A stretch of DNA of 7,355 nt. Origin: an uncultured Alphaproteobacteria bacterium (lineage in GTDB: Bacteria; Pseudomonadota; Alphaproteobacteria; Puniceispirillales; Puniceispirillaceae). A program made the translations under genes and the position numbers. A model generated the notes under the pieces. It was not told where the DNA came from, searched no databases, and saw only the letters and a program-made list of their open reading frames with translations. Location: contig CAJWDO010000077.1 in the NCBI GenBank assembly GCA_913031555.1, forward strand, positions 1-7,355. The letters run 5' to 3'. This document shows positions 5,665-7,355 of the stretch, in pieces (within the stretch, counting starts at the first letter, position 1; every line of letters begins with the position of its first letter).

Positions 5665-6983
5665 TCCTCTCCACCTTCTTCGGAGGACACTGCCCTGTCT
5701 GTCGACACGCCGAGCGAGCGCAGTTTACGGTGCAGCGCGGAACGTTCCATGCCAACAAAACCTGCCATCCTCGACACATTACCGTCGAAACGTTGTAACT
5801 GGGCGCTCATATATTCCGTCTCAAAGCCCTCACGAGCTTCACGAAGCGGCAAGGCGATCAGCGAATCCATATCAGAATTGCCGCCGGCAGGCGAGATGTT
5901 CTGGATTTGCGGCGGCAGCGCTTCAAGACCAAGCGGTTCCGACCTGTCGGGCGGCGCCATGATGATCATATTCTCGATCGTGTTCAGCATTTGCCGGATA
6001 TTGCCAGGCCAGTGATAGCCCTGCATCGCCGCCAGCACCTCATCACCGAATTTGATCCTGGCAAGACCTGTCCGCCGTGAAACGATATCGACAAAATGCC
6101 TTGCAAGCGGCGGAATATCCTCGCGCCGCTCGGCCAGCGCCGGCATTGTCAGCGGTACCACTCCAAGCCGGTAATACAGATCGTCGCGCAGGTTTCCAGC
6201 AGCAATTTCGGCTGCCAGATCACGGCTGGATGCCGAAATCACCCGGACATCGACGGACACTTCCTTGTTGCCACCAACACGCCGGAAGCGTTGTTCAGCC
6301 ACCGCACGCACGATCTTGCCCTGCGTTTCCAGCGGAAGATCGCAGATTTCGTCAAAATAGAGGGTGCCTTTGTGCGCCTGCTCGAACAGGCCGACAATGC
6401 GCCGGCTGGCACCCAGATTTTCCGACCCGAACAATTCAACATCGGCACTGTCGGCGCCAAGCCGTGCGCAGTTGGCAACAATGAACCTGGCGTCGCGCCG
6501 ATCCGAATGGTGATGAATGAGGCGGGCCGCCAGTTCCTTGCCAGCGCCGTTCGGGCCACTGATCAGCACGCGGCTGGCGGTTGGCGCAATCCGCTCGATC
6601 GCGGACCGGATGGTCTTCATCGCCGGCGATACTCCGATCAGTGTCGGCTCGCTGTCCTCGCTGACCTTCTCGCGCAATTCGGCATTTTCGCGCTCCAGAC
6701 GGCTGACCTCAAGGGCCCGCCGCACCATCAGCAACAGCCTGTCTTCCTTGAATGGCTTCTCGATAAAGTCAAAGGCGCCATTCCGGATTGCCTGCACAGC
6801 GGTCTCGATGGTGCCATGCCCCGAAATCATCAGGACCGGAAGTTCGGGATAGATGCCCTTGACCCATTCCAGAAGCTCCAGCCCGTCCATGTCGGAATCG
6901 CGCATCCAGATATCGAGGATGGCAAGGCCGGGCGGCTTGGCAGCAAGGATGTCACGCGCCTCGTTGATCTCGTCGTCTCCGAT
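5661..6983 (-). CDS. ntrX: NtrX response regulator, N-terminus lost at a join
   Basis: NtrX is the response regulator of the NtrY-NtrX system, linked in Alphaproteobacteria to nitrogen and redox control. Residues are numbered from the ATG at 7281-7283 of the fused frame. The receiver domain is recognisable from about residue 107, with phospho-acceptor D124 in LDIW, SGHG (154-157) and the KPF lysine (176). A helical linker leads to an AAA+ domain with Walker A GPNGAGKE (243-250), Walker B LYFDE (308-312) and WPGNIRQ (425-431). A Fis-type helix-turn-helix follows at about 490-526. The sigma54-contacting GAFTGA motif is absent: the sequence goes from ELFG (283-286) through ENLGASRR (288-295) to GLFEQA. 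This agrees with my memory of alphaproteobacterial NtrX. About 40 receiver residues, with the first strand and the acidic DDE pocket, are replaced by foreign sequence, so no native start exists here. It overlaps trkA by 4 bases. Confidence 0.9.
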   Translation of the reverse strand: MGDDEINEARDILAAKPPGLAILDIWMRDSDMDGLELLEWVKGIYPELPVLMISGHGTIETAVQAIRNGAFDFIEKPFKEDRLLLMVRRALEVSRLERENAELREKVSEDSEPTLIGVSPAMKTIRSAIERIAPTASRVLISGPNGAGKELAARLIHHHSDRRDARFIVANCARLGADSADVELFGSENLGASRRIVGLFEQAHKGTLYFDEICDLPLETQGKIVRAVAEQRFRRVGGNKEVSVDVRVISASSRDLAAEIAAGNLRDDLYYRLGVVPLTMPALAERREDIPPLARHFVDIVSRRTGLARIKFGDEVLAAMQGYHWPGNIRQMLNTIENMIIMAPPDRSEPLGLEALPPQIQNISPAGGNSDMDSLIALPLREAREGFETEYMSAQLQRFDGNVSRMAGFVGMERSALHRKLRSLGVSTDRAVSSEEGGEE

Positions 6984-6990
6984 TTTGTTC
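6963..6990. other. Join between ntrX and foreign helicase sequence
   Basis: On the minus strand, similarity to NtrX receivers can be followed back to residue 107 (codon 6963-6965), where NEARDILAAKPP aligns without gap to the second receiver helix. Upstream of about 6984 the sequence is helicase-like. The few residues between (GDDEI) could belong to either side. The reading frame stays open through the join, but with a one-in-three chance of matching frames this says little. Confidence 0.75.
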
Positions 6991-7355
6991 CCCAGCATGT
7001 TGTTTAGTATGATTCGCTTGCGCGCGTGGTTGGTCGCGCGGTTGCAACAGGTCTTCTTCCCGTCCGGCGTCTCCATTTTCAATTCAAACTCGAGCACTTT
7101 GAGAATGTGCGTGCGGTAAAAGTTGTCAAACCCCAACAAATCTCTGAAAAAGTTGTCCACGACCGACTGTTTCGGAAATACGAGGATTTTCGGACGCGCG
7201 TCGTAGCGGTAGGCCTCGAGCACCTTGATCATGCCGTCGGTTTTACCACTTCCAGTTCGCCACGCCACCAACATGCGGTTCATCGGCGTGGACGGATTGA
7301 TGAAAAACGACAGCGCACTCTGGTACGGGAACGGTTGTCGGGGTTTGATTTCGTC
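6984..7355 (-). CDS. N-terminal fragment of a superfamily 2 helicase/NTPase, viral-like
   Basis: The frame is open from the right edge (minus strand) to the join, about 124 residues, so the ATG at 7281-7283 is probably internal. Starting at the edge, PRQPFPYQSALSFF resembles the region before Walker A in this class. Then follow INPSTPMNRMLVAWRTGSGKT, shown here only as a landmark with Walker A at T10-T15 (TGSGKT), and a motif-Ia-like ILVFPKQSVVDNFF (33-46). The phrase N-P-x-T-P-x-N-R-x-L-V before the P-loop is a style I associate with D6/A18-type helicases of nucleocytoplasmic large DNA viruses, such as algal viruses. Motifs II to VI are missing because the sequence switches to NtrX. Leucine codons here are CTC and TTG (8 of 11) with no CTT, whereas the visible start of the ntrX part uses mainly CTT and CTG. 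The viral origin is inference. Confidence 0.55.

Noticed and set aside
5661..7355. A new fusion of a helicase motor to a response regulator as an undescribed signalling or defence system.
   Set aside because: Both halves are truncated in the middle of a domain at the join, so a working fused protein is unlikely.

Overview
The window reads as a stretch of alphaproteobacterial chromosome, moderately GC-rich (estimated by eye), with densely packed genes. The order ntrX-trkA-hfq on one strand, with a MazG-type pyrophosphohydrolase nearby, is a well-known alphaproteobacterial neighbourhood. The protein sequences fit that class; the exact lineage (for example a marine SAR116- or Rhodospirillales-like group) is a guess.

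Layout, left to right. Positions 2-1249 (+) hold the 3' three-fifths of recG, the replication-fork reversal helicase, cut by the window edge. Tail to tail with it, sharing 4 bases of stop codons, is a DUF502 (COV-type) inner-membrane protein (1246-2061, -) with an unusual lysine/alanine-rich tail encoded by short DNA repeats. A 168-base divergent intergenic region follows, carrying candidate promoters and a cluster of inverted-repeat motifs. Then comes mazG (2230-3051, +). Convergent with mazG is a minus-strand run: (broken) ntrX, trkA, hfq and an inositol-monophosphatase-family gene (transcribed from about 6983 down to 3079). ntrX and trkA overlap by ATGA, hfq has a strong Shine-Dalgarno after a 102-base gap, and the phosphatase follows hfq by 15 bases. 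A hairpin plus U-rich tract on the minus strand lies inside the 3' end of mazG and looks like the terminator of this run.

The right end (about 6984-7355) does not belong to the rest. The minus-strand reading frame of ntrX runs without a stop into the N-terminal part of a superfamily 2 helicase/NTPase. Its style resembles helicases of large eukaryotic DNA viruses. About 40 residues of the NtrX receiver domain, including the acidic pocket, are missing, and the helicase stops after its Walker A and Ia regions. Both proteins are broken at the same point, so a chimeric assembly join is the simplest explanation; a real recombination event is the alternative.

Functionally the bacterial part groups stress and homeostasis genes: DNA repair (recG), nucleotide-pool cleaning (mazG), redox/nitrogen-linked regulation (ntrX), potassium uptake control (trkA) and RNA-based regulation (hfq). 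I see no mobile element, CRISPR array, tRNA or rRNA, and no clear new defence or biosynthetic system.
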